Origin: Adlercreutzia muris
GTDB taxonomy: Bacteria > Actinomycetota > Coriobacteriia > Coriobacteriales > Eggerthellaceae
Assembly: GCF_008831045.1 (NCBI RefSeq)
Contig: NZ_WAJS01000009.1
Span: 1 to 64,000, forward strand
Direction: 5' to 3'
Length of the DNA: 64,000 bases
Shown: positions 30,048 through 38,906 of the stretch, in pieces
Layout of the letters: each line of letters begins with the position of its first letter
Numbering within the stretch: the stretch's first letter is position 1
Program-made: the position numbers and the translations under genes
The notes under the pieces: generated by a model
Seen by the model: the letters and a program-made list of their open reading frames with translations, nothing else
Databases searched by the model: none
Told to the model about the DNA's origin: nothing

Positions 30048-32139
30048 CGACAATCACTCTCAGAATCAGCGCCGCTCTTCCGACCGGCCGTCCTCGGACG
30101 GCCATCGCGGGGCCCGCTCTGGCGGCCCGGGCGGCAACGGCTATCGGGGCCGCGACGACCGCGGCCCGCGCGAGGACCATGGGGGTCGTGGAGGCGACCG
30201 CTCCCGTGACGACCGCGGTCCGCGCAAGGATTTCGGATCCCGGGACGGCCAGGGCGGCCGTAATGGGAAACCCGGCGGCTTCCGCAAGGGCGGCAAGCCT
30301 GGTGGATACCAGGGCGGCAAGTCCGGGGGGTACCGCAAGGACGACCGCGGGCCTCGCGGCGGCAAGTCCTTCGAGCGGAAGCGCGGCGAGGGCGACCGCT
30401 CCCAGGGCGATGGCGACGAGCGCCGGGATTTCCGCGAGCCCCGCAAGGACTTCCGTGATCGCGGCGACGGCCCGCGCGGGCCGCGCCGAGACTTCTCGGA
30501 CCGCCGTGAGAGCGGCCCTCGCGATGATCGCGGGCCCCGCAAGGACTTCCACCCTCGGGACGATCAGCCCCGCGGCCCACGGCGCGACAGCCGCGGCAGT
30601 GGTCATCCGCGCGAGGTGTTCGTGGATGGCAAGCTCATGGCCGCCCCCGATCAGGGTGATGGGCGCGACCGGGGTCGCGGACGCGACTTCGGCGGCCGCG
30701 GCGATCGCCCGCGGGACGGCCGGCCCCCGCGCCGCGACGACGGCGCTCGGGCCAAGCGGCCGAACAGCCACCATGCCACCTCGGCCCGGGAGCTGGCTCT
30801 CTCGGCCCTGCATCAGCTGCGGGAGCGCGATGCCTTCGCCCAGGATATCATCGCCAAGACCATTGACAAATCGAGGCTGTCTCGGGAGGACCGCGCCTTC
30901 GCCACGCGCCTTGTGCTGGGCGTGACGAGCACCCGCGGCACCCTGGAAGACGTCATCGACGGTTGCATGGACTCGCCCGATGATGCCGCTCCGGCCGTGC
31001 GCGACGCCCTGGCCCTTTCGGCCTACGAGATCATCTTCCTGCAGAAGAGCCCGCACGCGGCTGTGGACCAGGGCGTGGAGCTCGTGAAGACGGTGGCCCC
31101 GCGGGCCGGCGGCCTGGCCAACGCCGTGCTGCGCCGCGTGGTGCGGGCCAAGGAGCATTTCCCCTTCGGCGACCCGCGCACCGACATCGCCGCCTACGCC
31201 CGCCTCCACGGGTTCCCCGTATGGCTCGCCGAGCGGCTCATCGCCGAGCTGGGTCCCGAGGGTGCCCGCGACTTCATGGTGGCCTCCAACGAGCCCGCTC
31301 CGGTGTTCGTCTCGGTCAACGCCGTGAAGGCCTCTGAGGACGAGGTGGTCTCCGTGCTGGCCGCGGCCCACGGCGATCCGACCCCGGTGACGGTGGCCGG
31401 CCGCCCCGTTCCCGGCTGTTACCGGGTGTCATCCGGTGTGCCCCTGCTCGACGGGCGCGTGCGCCGCATGTTCAGCCAGGGGCTGCTGCTCGTCTCCGAC
31501 GCCACGTCCCAGGCCGTGGCGAGCCTCGTGGTGGGCGATGAGGCCCCCGCTTCCTTCCTGGAGATCGGGGCCGGCCGCGCCACGAAGACCATTCTCGACC
31601 AGAGCTGCGCCTACCGCCGCTTCGGCAGGCAGATCAGCGACTACGTGACCGTGGACGTGCACGCCTTCAAGACCCGGCTCCTCCAGGAGCGCGCCGAGCT
31701 GTACGGCGTCACGGTGACCGAGCCCATCATCGGCGATGCCACCGACCTGGACGCGCTGGTGGGCGAGCGCACCTTCGACCGTGTGTTCATTGACGCGCCC
31801 TGCTCCGGCCTGGGCACCCTGCGCCGCCACGCCGACATCCGCTGGCGCCTGCGACCCGAGACCATCGACGAGTCGGCCGACCTGGATGCGCACCTACTCG
31901 CCAGCGCCGCGGCCCACGTGGCTCCCGGCGGCATCCTGGCCTACGCCACCTGCACCATCACCCATGAGGAGAACGCCGACGCCGTGGATCAGTTCCTCGC
32001 CACGGAGCCCGGCTCCGCCTTCGAGGTGATTCCCTACGAGAACCCCGAGCTCGGCGTCGAGCGCCCCTTCTTCTCCATCCCCCTGGAGCCCGGCGGTCCC
32101 GACGCCCACTTCTTGGCCCTTCTGAGGAAGAAGGCCTGA
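30040..32139 (+). CDS. rsmB: 16S rRNA (cytosine-C5) methyltransferase RsmB-like with a long RGG-type N-terminal extension
   Basis: 699 residues from a GTG at 30040 that overlaps the fmt stop. Residues 1-245 are low-complexity Arg/Gly/Asp with repeated DDRGPRKDF-type units, predicted disordered and RNA-binding. Residues ~247-390 are a NusB-like domain (ARELALSALHQLRERDAFAQ). The C-terminal half is an rRNA m5C methyltransferase with the catalytic DAPCSGLGTLRRH and YATCTI cysteines. The SAM-binding motif I, normally DLCAAPGGKT, reads EIGAGRATKT, which is atypical. The family modifies 16S rRNA C967; that target is inferred. The extension is encoded by DNA with codon use similar to the rest, with no frame break. 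Confidence 0.85.
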   Translation: MHNDNHSQNQRRSSDRPSSDGHRGARSGGPGGNGYRGRDDRGPREDHGGRGGDRSRDDRGPRKDFGSRDGQGGRNGKPGGFRKGGKPGGYQGGKSGGYRKDDRGPRGGKSFERKRGEGDRSQGDGDERRDFREPRKDFRDRGDGPRGPRRDFSDRRESGPRDDRGPRKDFHPRDDQPRGPRRDSRGSGHPREVFVDGKLMAAPDQGDGRDRGRGRDFGGRGDRPRDGRPPRRDDGARAKRPNSHHATSARELALSALHQLRERDAFAQDIIAKTIDKSRLSREDRAFATRLVLGVTSTRGTLEDVIDGCMDSPDDAAPAVRDALALSAYEIIFLQKSPHAAVDQGVELVKTVAPRAGGLANAVLRRVVRAKEHFPFGDPRTDIAAYARLHGFPVWLAERLIAELGPEGARDFMVASNEPAPVFVSVNAVKASEDEVVSVLAAAHGDPTPVTVAGRPVPGCYRVSSGVPLLDGRVRRMFSQGLLLVSDATSQAVASLVVGDEAPASFLEIGAGRATKTILDQSCAYRRFGRQISDYVTVDVHAFKTRLLQERAELYGVTVTEPIIGDATDLDALVGERTFDRVFIDAPCSGLGTLRRHADIRWRLRPETIDESADLDAHLLASAAAHVAPGGILAYATCTITHEENADAVDQFLATEPGSAFEVIPYENPELGVERPFFSIPLEPGGPDAHFLALLRKKA

Positions 32140-32160
32140 GGATTTCTCAGCTACGGTCTC

Positions 32161-32191
32161 AAGGCGGCCACCCCGAAGGGTGGCCGCCTTT
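32161..32191 (+). terminator. Terminator of the dnaG/def-fmt-rsmB region
   Basis: Thirteen perfect pairs, AAGGCGGCCACCC with GGGTGGCCGCCTT, around a CGAA tetraloop, starting 21 bases after the rsmB stop. The 5' A and 3' T runs are short. Confidence 0.8.
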
Positions 32192-32258
32192 GCGATGCGG
32201 TTCCACCGGGAGCTCCCGGCTTCTCGGCGGCTTCTCTTCCAAGATGAAAAGCGGAAAA

Positions 32259-32379
32259 TGCGACAAATTAACCAATCGGGCGACATTTGACGGATCGAAG
32301 TAAGCCTATGTGCGACAAATAAGACGATTGGGCGACATTTCGCGGCATGTGATGTCGCCCAATCGGTTGATTTGTCGCA
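32259..32379. repeat. Cluster of three 30-base motif copies, two direct and one inverted
   Basis: Copies at 32259-32288 and 32311-32340 (plus) and 32350-32379 (minus) share TGCGACAAAT-N4-C-RATY-GGGCGACAT. Copies 2 and 3 face each other across nine bases and could form a long hairpin; copy 1 could pair with copy 3 instead. The area is AT-richer than its surroundings and lies in the rsmB / XRE-cupin gap. Confidence 0.75.
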
Positions 32380-32839
32380 TTTTCTACCCCCGAGTTAGGG
32401 CAGCGGCACCCCGCCCGACCGCAGGGCCCCCTCTCTCAGGCCAGGGTGGAGGCGCTTCGCCCTGGCCGGAGGGCCCTCCTGGCCAGAGCAGTGCCTCCCG
32501 GATCGGGCAGCGGCATTCGCGATTGGGTTGGAGAAGGAGCCTCAGAGGGCTGCGCGGCGGTTGCTCGTTCTGCGTGCGGACGGTCGGCGGCGCGGTTTTC
32601 GCCTGGGACATCCGGGAGCCCTGCGGAGTGGTTGCCCTTGCTTTTCGACGGCGCCTATGGCGCGGGGCCCTTCAGGGGCCTTTCGCTCGCGGCCAACCAT
32701 TGGGGCGATGGCGGGTTGGCGGCAAAAACTATGGGGTTGGTCACCGATGTTTTAACGGATTTGAAACGTTGACCGTCTCGGTGTCAGTACAATAGCAAGC
32801 CACATCATTCCCTATGTCCGGAAAAGGAGGTCGCAGGTC
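32380..32839. other. Non-coding stretch upstream of the XRE-cupin gene
   Basis: No convincing gene: short ORFs here lack ribosome sites and normal composition. A complex GC-rich hairpin lies at about 32423-32472 (AGGGCCC/GGGCCCT outer, GGCCAGGG/CCCTGGCC inner). The string GGGCAGCGGCA occurs twice (about 32398 and 32506). A TACAAT -10-like element at 32788-32793 with a poor -35 is the best promoter candidate for the downstream gene. Confidence 0.45.
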
Positions 32840-33424
32840 GTGGAGCCGAACATCAAAGAGGTGGCGGGGCGCATCCGCGCTCTGCGCGAGGACATGGACC
32901 TCACCATGCAGGAGATGGCCGAGGCCACGGGCCGCAGTGTGGCCGAGTACGCTGCCCAGGAAGCGGGCGAGGAGGATCTCTCCTTCACCTTCCTGTACAA
33001 GTGCGCCGAGAAGTTCGGCGTGGACGTCATCGAGCTGCTCACCGGCGAGAACCCCCATCTGACGGGCTATTCGCTCACCCGCGCCGGCACTGGCCTTTCC
33101 ATCAAGCGCCGCGCGGGCTTCGAGTACCTGCACAAGGCACCGCACTTCCGCCACAAGCTGGCCGAGCCCTTCGTGGTGACGGCGCCGTATCTGGAAGAGC
33201 AGCAGAACGTGCCGGTGCATCTGTCGCGCCACGAGGGCCAGGAGCTCGACTTCATCATCTCCGGCCAGATGCGCTTCGCCTACGAGGACCACGAGGAGAT
33301 TCTGAACCCCGGCGACGTGGTCATGTACGACTCCGGCCGCGGCCACGGCATGGTGGCCACCGGAGGCGCGCCCTGTGTGTTTCTCGCCATCGTGATGAAG
33401 CCCGGCGACGAGAAGATTATCTAG
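32840..33424 (+). CDS. XRE-family regulator with C-terminal cupin domain (first copy)
   Basis: 194 residues. The N-terminal XRE helix-turn-helix (VAGRIRALREDMDLTMQEMAEATGRSV, about 6-65) is followed by a cupin_2 beta-barrel (about 110-190, with HLSRHEGQELDFIISGQMRF and NPGDVVMYDSGRGHGM). In this family the cupin senses a small ligand and the XRE domain binds DNA. The GTG at 32840 follows AAAAGGAGGT. It precedes the first acyl-CoA synthetase; a ligand such as the carboxylic or oxo acid handled by the cluster is inference. Confidence 0.85.
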   Translation: MEPNIKEVAGRIRALREDMDLTMQEMAEATGRSVAEYAAQEAGEEDLSFTFLYKCAEKFGVDVIELLTGENPHLTGYSLTRAGTGLSIKRRAGFEYLHKAPHFRHKLAEPFVVTAPYLEEQQNVPVHLSRHEGQELDFIISGQMRFAYEDHEEILNPGDVVMYDSGRGHGMVATGGAPCVFLAIVMKPGDEKII

Positions 33425-33581
33425 GCGGCCCGGCTCGCCGCGGTGCACTCCGCGGCCCTGGCGTCGCCCGACTCCATGAGAGGCACCTTCGGGCGCCGCG
33501 ACTCCGCAGCCCGGCCGCAAGGGCCCTTGCCGCGGAGTCGCCCCTGATCTTTTCGCCCCCGACTTCACCTGAGGAACTATC

Positions 33582-35372
33582 ATGCGCAATATCAACGAAC
33601 GCTACATCACCGAGGCCTATGACGAGAACGGCCTGCTCACCCAGTTCGACGTGGACGTGCCCGCCGACTTCAACTTCGCCTACGATGTGGTGGACGACAT
33701 CGCCGAGCACGATCCCGACCGCACCGCCATGGTGTGGTGCAACCCGGAAGGGGAGGAGCACGTCTTCACCTTCGCCGATATGAAGCACTGGTCCGACAAG
33801 ACGGCCAACTTCTTCGCGGAATGCGGCATCGGGCGGGGCGACTTCGTCATGGTCATCTTGCGGCGCCACTACCAGTTCTGGTTCACCATGCTGGCTCTGG
33901 AAAAGCTGGGGGCCGTGGCGGTGCCCGCCACCTTCATGCTGAAGGAGCACGATCTGACCTACCGTTTGAACGGGGCCGATATCAAGGCCGTGGTGTGCAC
34001 GAGCGCCGGCGACATCGCCGATGTGGTTGACGCCGTGGTCGCCGAGTGCCCCAGCGTGGAATCGCTCATTCTGGTGAACCCTGCCGGCGCGGGGCTGACG
34101 CCCCAGAACGCCGATGGAAGCTGGGCGCTGCCCGAAAACGAGCCCGCCGGCCCGGCCCTCTCGGGCCCTGAGGGCATCTGCGCGGCACCTGCGGCCCGCG
34201 AAGGCTGGCGCGACTTCAACAGCGAGGTACGCGCCGCCAGCGCCGACTTCGCCCGGCGCGAGACGGCCGCGGCCGATCCCATGCTCATGTACTTCTCCAG
34301 CGGCACCACGGGCAACCCCAAGATGGTGCTGCATAATTCCGGCTACGCCGTGGCCCACCTCATCACGGCCAAGCACTGGCACAACGTGAACCCCGAGGGC
34401 CTGCACTTCACCATCGCCGACACCGGCTGGGGCAAGGCCGTATGGGGCAAGTTCTTCGGCCAGTGGCTCATGGAGGCCGCCGTGCTCACCTACGACTTCG
34501 ACCGCTTCGATGCCGCCGACATCCTGGGGCTCATCGGCCGCTTCGGGGTGACCACCCTGTGCTGCCCGCCCACCATGTACCGGCTCATGACCGAAGTGGA
34601 TATGGACGCTTTCGACCTGTCCAGCCTGGAGTACTCCACCACGGCTGGCGAGGCGCTGAACCCCGATCTGTTCGACTTCTGGCGCGAGCACACGGGGCTG
34701 ACCATCTATGAGGGCTTCGGCCAGACCGAGACGCCGCTCACCGTGGCGAACCTGACGAACTCCACGCCGCGGCCCGGCTCCATGGGCAAGCCCGTGCCCC
34801 TGTACCAGATGGCCATCCTGCGCGGCGACGGCACCGAGTGCGACACCGGCGAGACCGGCGAGATCTGCATCCATGTGGATCCGCATCCGGCGGGCATCAT
34901 GATGGAATACTACCGCAACCCCGAAAAGACCGCCGAGGCCATGGACGGCACCTGGTACCACACCGGCGATACCGCCTGGCGCGACGAGGAGGGCAACTAC
35001 TGGTACGTGGGTCGCAACGACGACGTCATCAAGTCGAGCGGGTACCGCATCGGCCCCTTCGAGATCGAGAGCGTGCTTCTGGAGCACGAGGCCGTGCGCG
35101 AGTGCGCCGTCACCGGCGTGCCCGACCCGGTGCGCGGCTTCGCGGTGAAGGCCACCGTGGTGCTGGCCGACGGATGGAAGGGCTCCGACGCCCTGACCCA
35201 GGAGCTGCAGAAGTGGGTGAAGCGCCAGACGGCCCCCTACAAGTACCCGCGCATCATCGAGTACGTGGACGATCTGCCCCGCACCGTGAACGGGAAGATC
35301 CGCCGCGCCGCTATCCGCGAGGCCGACCAGACCCACCGCGCGTCGGAGAAGACCCCCGAGGGGCTGATCTGA
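33582..35372 (+). CDS. AMP-forming acyl-CoA synthetase (first copy)
   Basis: 596 residues. Activates a carboxylate to an acyl-CoA through an acyl-adenylate. The P-loop-like MLMYFSSGTTGNPKMVLHN, the adenylate motif YEGFGQTETPL, the hinge YWYVGRNDDVIKSSGYRIGP and the C-terminal catalytic Lys in TVNGKIRR are all present. It resembles the medium-chain (ACSM-like) group; substrate not determined. About 45 residues between the second and third motifs (QNADGSWALPENEPAGPAL and following) are extra relative to the second copy at 39517. It ends in a TGATG overlap with the ATPase gene. Confidence 0.88.
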   Translation: MRNINERYITEAYDENGLLTQFDVDVPADFNFAYDVVDDIAEHDPDRTAMVWCNPEGEEHVFTFADMKHWSDKTANFFAECGIGRGDFVMVILRRHYQFWFTMLALEKLGAVAVPATFMLKEHDLTYRLNGADIKAVVCTSAGDIADVVDAVVAECPSVESLILVNPAGAGLTPQNADGSWALPENEPAGPALSGPEGICAAPAAREGWRDFNSEVRAASADFARRETAAADPMLMYFSSGTTGNPKMVLHNSGYAVAHLITAKHWHNVNPEGLHFTIADTGWGKAVWGKFFGQWLMEAAVLTYDFDRFDAADILGLIGRFGVTTLCCPPTMYRLMTEVDMDAFDLSSLEYSTTAGEALNPDLFDFWREHTGLTIYEGFGQTETPLTVANLTNSTPRPGSMGKPVPLYQMAILRGDGTECDTGETGEICIHVDPHPAGIMMEYYRNPEKTAEAMDGTWYHTGDTAWRDEEGNYWYVGRNDDVIKSSGYRIGPFEIESVLLEHEAVRECAVTGVPDPVRGFAVKATVVLADGWKGSDALTQELQKWVKRQTAPYKYPRIIEYVDDLPRTVNGKIRRAAIREADQTHRASEKTPEGLI

Positions 35373-36154
35373 TGGGCGCCCCGTCCGACCCCGCGGCCGC
35401 GGGCGCGGCCATGCCCTTCGACCTGGCACCGGTCACGGTGGTGGTGGGGCACTACGGGGCGGGCAAGACCACCTTCGCCCTGAACCTGGCTCTGGACGCC
35501 GCCGCGGCCGGCTGCGCGGTCACCCTGGCCGACATGGACGTGGTGAACCCCTATTTCCGCTCGAGCGAGTACGCCGAGCTTCTGGAAGGGCGCGGAGTGC
35601 GGCTCATCGCCCCGGTGTTCGCCCGGGCCGGCACGTCCTTGGACGTGCCGTCGCTCACCGGCGAGGTGGTGCCCGCCATCCAGGCCGCCTACGCCTGGCA
35701 GCGGGCCAGCGACGGCGGCGAGCGTCTCGCGGCCCCGCGGCCCGTGGTCATCGTGGACGCCGGCGGCGATGATGTGGGCGCCACGGCCCTGGCCCGGTTC
35801 GCTGCGGCCCTGGCGGCCGGCCCCGGGGAGGTGCTTTACGTGGCCAACGCCTATCGCAACCTGACCCGCAAGGCCGCCGAGGCCGTGGCGGTGCTGCGCG
35901 AGATCGAGGCGAGGGCCTCGGTGCCGGTGACGGCCGTGGTTGGCAACTCCCACCTGCAGGGGGAGACCACCGTGGCCCTTGTGCGGGACGCGGTCCCGTT
36001 TGCCCAGGCCGTGGCCGAGGGCGCCGGGGTTCCGCTGCGGTGCGTTACGGTGCCAAAGTCGGCCATTCAACGGGAAAGCGACGGGCGCGGGGCCCTGGCG
36101 GGACTACCCGATGTCTATCCTGTGGAGGTGTACGTATCGCCGCCCTGGTCTTGA
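35372..36154 (+). CDS. P-loop ATPase of the CooC/MinD/ArsA type, unknown role
   Basis: 260 residues. The Walker A segment VVVGHYGAGKTTFALNLALD (GHYGAGKTT at residues 26-34) is followed by a switch-like ADMDVVNPYFRSSEYAELLE and a Walker B-like VVIVDAGGDD. This fits the deviant-Walker, ParA-like group, members of which insert metals or clusters or move cargo, though the Lys here is the classical GKTT only. It sits between the synthetase and the ferredoxin and overlaps the former by one codon, so a role in maturing or activating the oxidoreductase is a fair guess, unproven. Confidence 0.7.
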   Translation: MGAPSDPAAAGAAMPFDLAPVTVVVGHYGAGKTTFALNLALDAAAAGCAVTLADMDVVNPYFRSSEYAELLEGRGVRLIAPVFARAGTSLDVPSLTGEVVPAIQAAYAWQRASDGGERLAAPRPVVIVDAGGDDVGATALARFAAALAAGPGEVLYVANAYRNLTRKAAEAVAVLREIEARASVPVTAVVGNSHLQGETTVALVRDAVPFAQAVAEGAGVPLRCVTVPKSAIQRESDGRGALAGLPDVYPVEVYVSPPWS

Positions 36155-36235
36155 GGGCTCCGGGCGTAGGAGAGATTGAAGGGAAGCCGCGCGGCCCCAG
36201 GGCCGATGCGGCGAGGACAGTGCAAGGAGGTTTCC

Positions 36236-36442
36236 ATGGCGCGCGTTACCATCGACGACCACTTCTGCAAGGGCTGCGGCCTGTGCGTGGACGTCTGCCC
36301 CACGGCCATTCTGGAACTGGATGAGGCCGTCATCACGGCCAAGGGCTATCATCCGGCCCATTGCATCGATCAGGAGAAGTGCACGGGTTGCTGCTCGTGC
36401 GCGACGATGTGCCCCGATGTGGCCATCACGGTGGAAAGGTAG
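36236..36442 (+). CDS. Two-[4Fe-4S] ferredoxin subunit of a 2-oxoacid oxidoreductase (delta)
   Basis: 68 residues. Two cluster motifs: C11-x2-C-x2-C-x3-C (CKGCGLCVDVCP) and C49-x2-C-x2-C-x3-C (CTGCCSCATMCP). Carries electrons between the thiamine centre and external ferredoxin in four-subunit VOR/KOR enzymes. The ATG at 36236 follows AAGGAGG. The next subunit starts five bases after its stop. Confidence 0.9.
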   Translation: MARVTIDDHFCKGCGLCVDVCPTAILELDEAVITAKGYHPAHCIDQEKCTGCCSCATMCPDVAITVER

Positions 36443-36446
36443 GCTC

Positions 36447-37517
36447 ATGGCGCAGAAAGTACTCATGAAGGGTAACGAGGCCATGGCCGAGGCGGCCATG
36501 CGGGCCGGTTGCCGTCACTTCTTCGGCTATCCCATCACGCCCCAGACCGAGGTGGCCGCCTACATGGCGAAGATGATGCCGAAGGTGGGGGGCACCTATC
36601 TGCAGGCCGAGTCCGAGGTGGCGGCCATCAACATGGTCTACGGCGCCTCGGCGGCCGGCGCCCGGGTGATGACCTCCTCGTCGAGCCCGGGCATCTCGCT
36701 CAAGAGCGAGGGGATCTCCTACATGGCCGGCGCCGATCTGCCCGGCGTCATCATCAACGTGCAGCGCGGCGGCCCGGGCCTCGGCGGCATCCAGCCCTCC
36801 CAGGCCGACTACTGGCAGGCCACAAAGGCCACGGGCCATGGCGACTTCCAGATCGTCGTGTTCGCCCCCTCTACGGTGCAGGAGATGGCCGACTACGCCT
36901 TCGAGGCCTTCGATGTGGCCGACCGCTACCGCGTGCCGGTGATGATCCTGGCCGACGGCATGCTCGGCCAGATGATGGAGCCCGTGGTGCTGCCCGAGGC
37001 CATCGACCCGGCCACGCTGCCGGCCAAGCCCTGGGCCACGGACGGCCACGGCCACGCCCGGCCCCACAACGTGGCGAACTCCCTGTACCTGACCGCTGCG
37101 GCCCTGGAGGACCTCAACCGCGAGCGCTACGAGCGCTACGACGCCATCAAGGCCGCCGAGCAGCGGGCCGAGTGCTACCGCACCGAAGATGCCGATATCG
37201 TGCTCGTGGCCTTCGGCGGGGCGGCCCGTGTGGCCCGCAGCGCCGTGAACGCCGCCCGGGAGCGCGGCATCAAGGCGGGCCTCGTGCGCCCCATCACCCT
37301 GTGGCCCTTCCCCGAGGACGCCCTGGCCGAGGCCTTGGGCCGCGGGAAGGCGGCGCTGGTGGTGGAGATGAACATGGGCCAGATGGTGGAGGACGTGCGC
37401 CTCGTGGCGAACGGGACCGTGCCCGTGGAGTTCTACGGGCGCACCGGCGGCGTAATTCCCGCGCCGGAGGAGGTTCTGGCCGCGGTGGAGGCCCTGAACG
37501 GAAAGGTCGGTGAATAG
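36447..37517 (+). CDS. 2-oxoacid:ferredoxin oxidoreductase alpha subunit (VorB/KorA-like)
   Basis: 356 residues. The pyrimidine-binding half of the thiamine-dependent enzyme plus the transketolase-like C-terminal domain. LMKGNEAMAEAAMRAGCRHF, FGYPITPQTEVAAYM, SSSSPGISLKSEGISYM and NVQRGGPGLGG are typical and most like the subunit named VorB (3-methyl-2-oxobutanoate:ferredoxin oxidoreductase). The substrate among branched-chain, aryl or 2-oxoglutarate types cannot be fixed from sequence. Confidence 0.9.
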   Translation: MAQKVLMKGNEAMAEAAMRAGCRHFFGYPITPQTEVAAYMAKMMPKVGGTYLQAESEVAAINMVYGASAAGARVMTSSSSPGISLKSEGISYMAGADLPGVIINVQRGGPGLGGIQPSQADYWQATKATGHGDFQIVVFAPSTVQEMADYAFEAFDVADRYRVPVMILADGMLGQMMEPVVLPEAIDPATLPAKPWATDGHGHARPHNVANSLYLTAAALEDLNRERYERYDAIKAAEQRAECYRTEDADIVLVAFGGAARVARSAVNAARERGIKAGLVRPITLWPFPEDALAEALGRGKAALVVEMNMGQMVEDVRLVANGTVPVEFYGRTGGVIPAPEEVLAAVEALNGKVGE

Positions 37518-37518
37518 C

Positions 37519-38364
37519 ATGGCGCAGGACGAGCGCGAGATGAAGGTGGTCTACGAGCGCCCCCATGCGCTGTTGCCCGTGGTGACCAACTACTGCCCGG
37601 GCTGCCCCCACGGCATTGTGGAGCGCCTTGTGGCCGAGACCATGGACGAGCTGGACATCGAGGGGAAGACCATCGGCGTGGCGCCGGTGGGCTGCTCGGT
37701 GATGGCCTATGATTTCTTCGGCTGCGACATGATCGAGGCGGCCCACGGCCGGGCCCCGGCGGTGGCCACGGGCGTGAAGCGCGTGCACCCGGACAAGATC
37801 GTCTTCGCCTACCAGGGCGACGGGGATTTGGCCTCCATCGGCATGGCCGAGACTATCCACGCGGCCACCCGCGGCGAGCATATCGTCGTCATCTTCATCA
37901 ACAATGCCATCTACGGCATGACCGGCGGCCAGATGGCCCCCACGTCCCTGCCGAACCAGGTGACTCAGACGAGCCCCTACGGCCGCGATGTGGCCACGGC
38001 CGGCAATCCCATCCGCGTGAGCGAGCTGTTGGCCACCCTCGACGGGCCGGCCTACATCGAGCGCGTCAGCGTGGACAGCCCCAAGAACGTGCGCAAAGCC
38101 AAGAAGGCCATCAAGCGGGCCTTCCAGAACCAGGTGGATGGCGTGGGCTACTCCTTCGTCGAAGTGATCTCCACCTGCCCCACCAACTGGGGCATGACCC
38201 CGCAGGCCGCCTTCGAGTGGATGCGGGAGAACATGCTGCCGTACTACCCGCTCGGCGTGTACCGCGACGTGGTGGCCGACGGCTTCGCCGACGCTGCCGA
38301 GGCCGCGGCCGCCCGCAACGCCGCGTGTCCCATCGCCCACCCGGAGAAGAAGGGGGAGAACTAA
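37519..38364 (+). CDS. 2-oxoacid:ferredoxin oxidoreductase beta subunit (thiamine diphosphate)
   Basis: 281 residues from the ATG at 37519; a GTG three codons earlier overlaps the alpha-subunit stop. The TPP-binding half: NYCPGCPHGIVERLVAE, GVAPVGCSVMAYDFF, the TPP motif YQGDGDLASIG and INNAIYGMTGGQMAPT. Catalyses the reversible conversion of a 2-oxoacid and CoA to acyl-CoA, CO2 and reduced ferredoxin. It overlaps the gamma subunit by one base. Confidence 0.92.
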   Translation: MAQDEREMKVVYERPHALLPVVTNYCPGCPHGIVERLVAETMDELDIEGKTIGVAPVGCSVMAYDFFGCDMIEAAHGRAPAVATGVKRVHPDKIVFAYQGDGDLASIGMAETIHAATRGEHIVVIFINNAIYGMTGGQMAPTSLPNQVTQTSPYGRDVATAGNPIRVSELLATLDGPAYIERVSVDSPKNVRKAKKAIKRAFQNQVDGVGYSFVEVISTCPTNWGMTPQAAFEWMRENMLPYYPLGVYRDVVADGFADAAEAAAARNAACPIAHPEKKGEN

Positions 38365-38897
38365 TGAGCCGCGAGCTTCAATGCGTCATCGCCGGCTTCG
38401 GCGGCCAGGGGTCGCTTTTTGCCGGCAAGGTCATCGCCACGGCCGGCCTCATCGAGGATCGCGAGGTGTCCTGGATGCCCTCCTACGGCCCCGAGATGCG
38501 CGGCGGCACGGCGAACTGCTCCGTCACCCTGGCCGACGAGCCCATCGGTAGCCCCCTCGTGCTGCATCCCAACGCCCTCATCGCCCTGAACCAACCCTCC
38601 TTCGACAAGTTTCTGCCCACGGTGGATGCGGGCGGTATCGTCGTGGCCGACACGGCCATGGTGCCCGAGCTGCGCGAGGTGCCGGGCGTGACCGTTGTCG
38701 GCATTCCCGCCGCGAAGCTCTGCGAGGAGGCCGGCATCAAGGGCCTGGGCAACATCGTGCTCATCGGCAAGCTGTGGGCTGAGTTCCCCTTCTGCGGGCG
38801 GAAGGCCCTGGAAGGGGCGCTGGCCCAGGTGGCCGGCAAGAAGCCCGCGATGCTGGAGAAGAACAAGATCGCCCTCGAGCTGGGCATGAAGGCATAG
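38364..38897 (+). CDS. 2-oxoacid:ferredoxin oxidoreductase gamma subunit
   Basis: 177 residues. The CoA-related gamma domain: AGFGGQGSLFAGKVIATAGL near the N-terminus and SYGPEMRGGTANCSV. Together with the three preceding genes it gives a complete four-part enzyme. The start ATG overlaps the beta-subunit TAA. Confidence 0.92.
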   Translation: MSRELQCVIAGFGGQGSLFAGKVIATAGLIEDREVSWMPSYGPEMRGGTANCSVTLADEPIGSPLVLHPNALIALNQPSFDKFLPTVDAGGIVVADTAMVPELREVPGVTVVGIPAAKLCEEAGIKGLGNIVLIGKLWAEFPFCGRKALEGALAQVAGKKPAMLEKNKIALELGMKA

Positions 38898-38906
38898 GAG
38901 AGTGTC

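Noticed and set aside
32259-32379. The three 30-base motif copies as a small CRISPR array
   Set aside because: One copy is inverted, the spacers are unequal (22 and 9 bases), and no cas genes are present.
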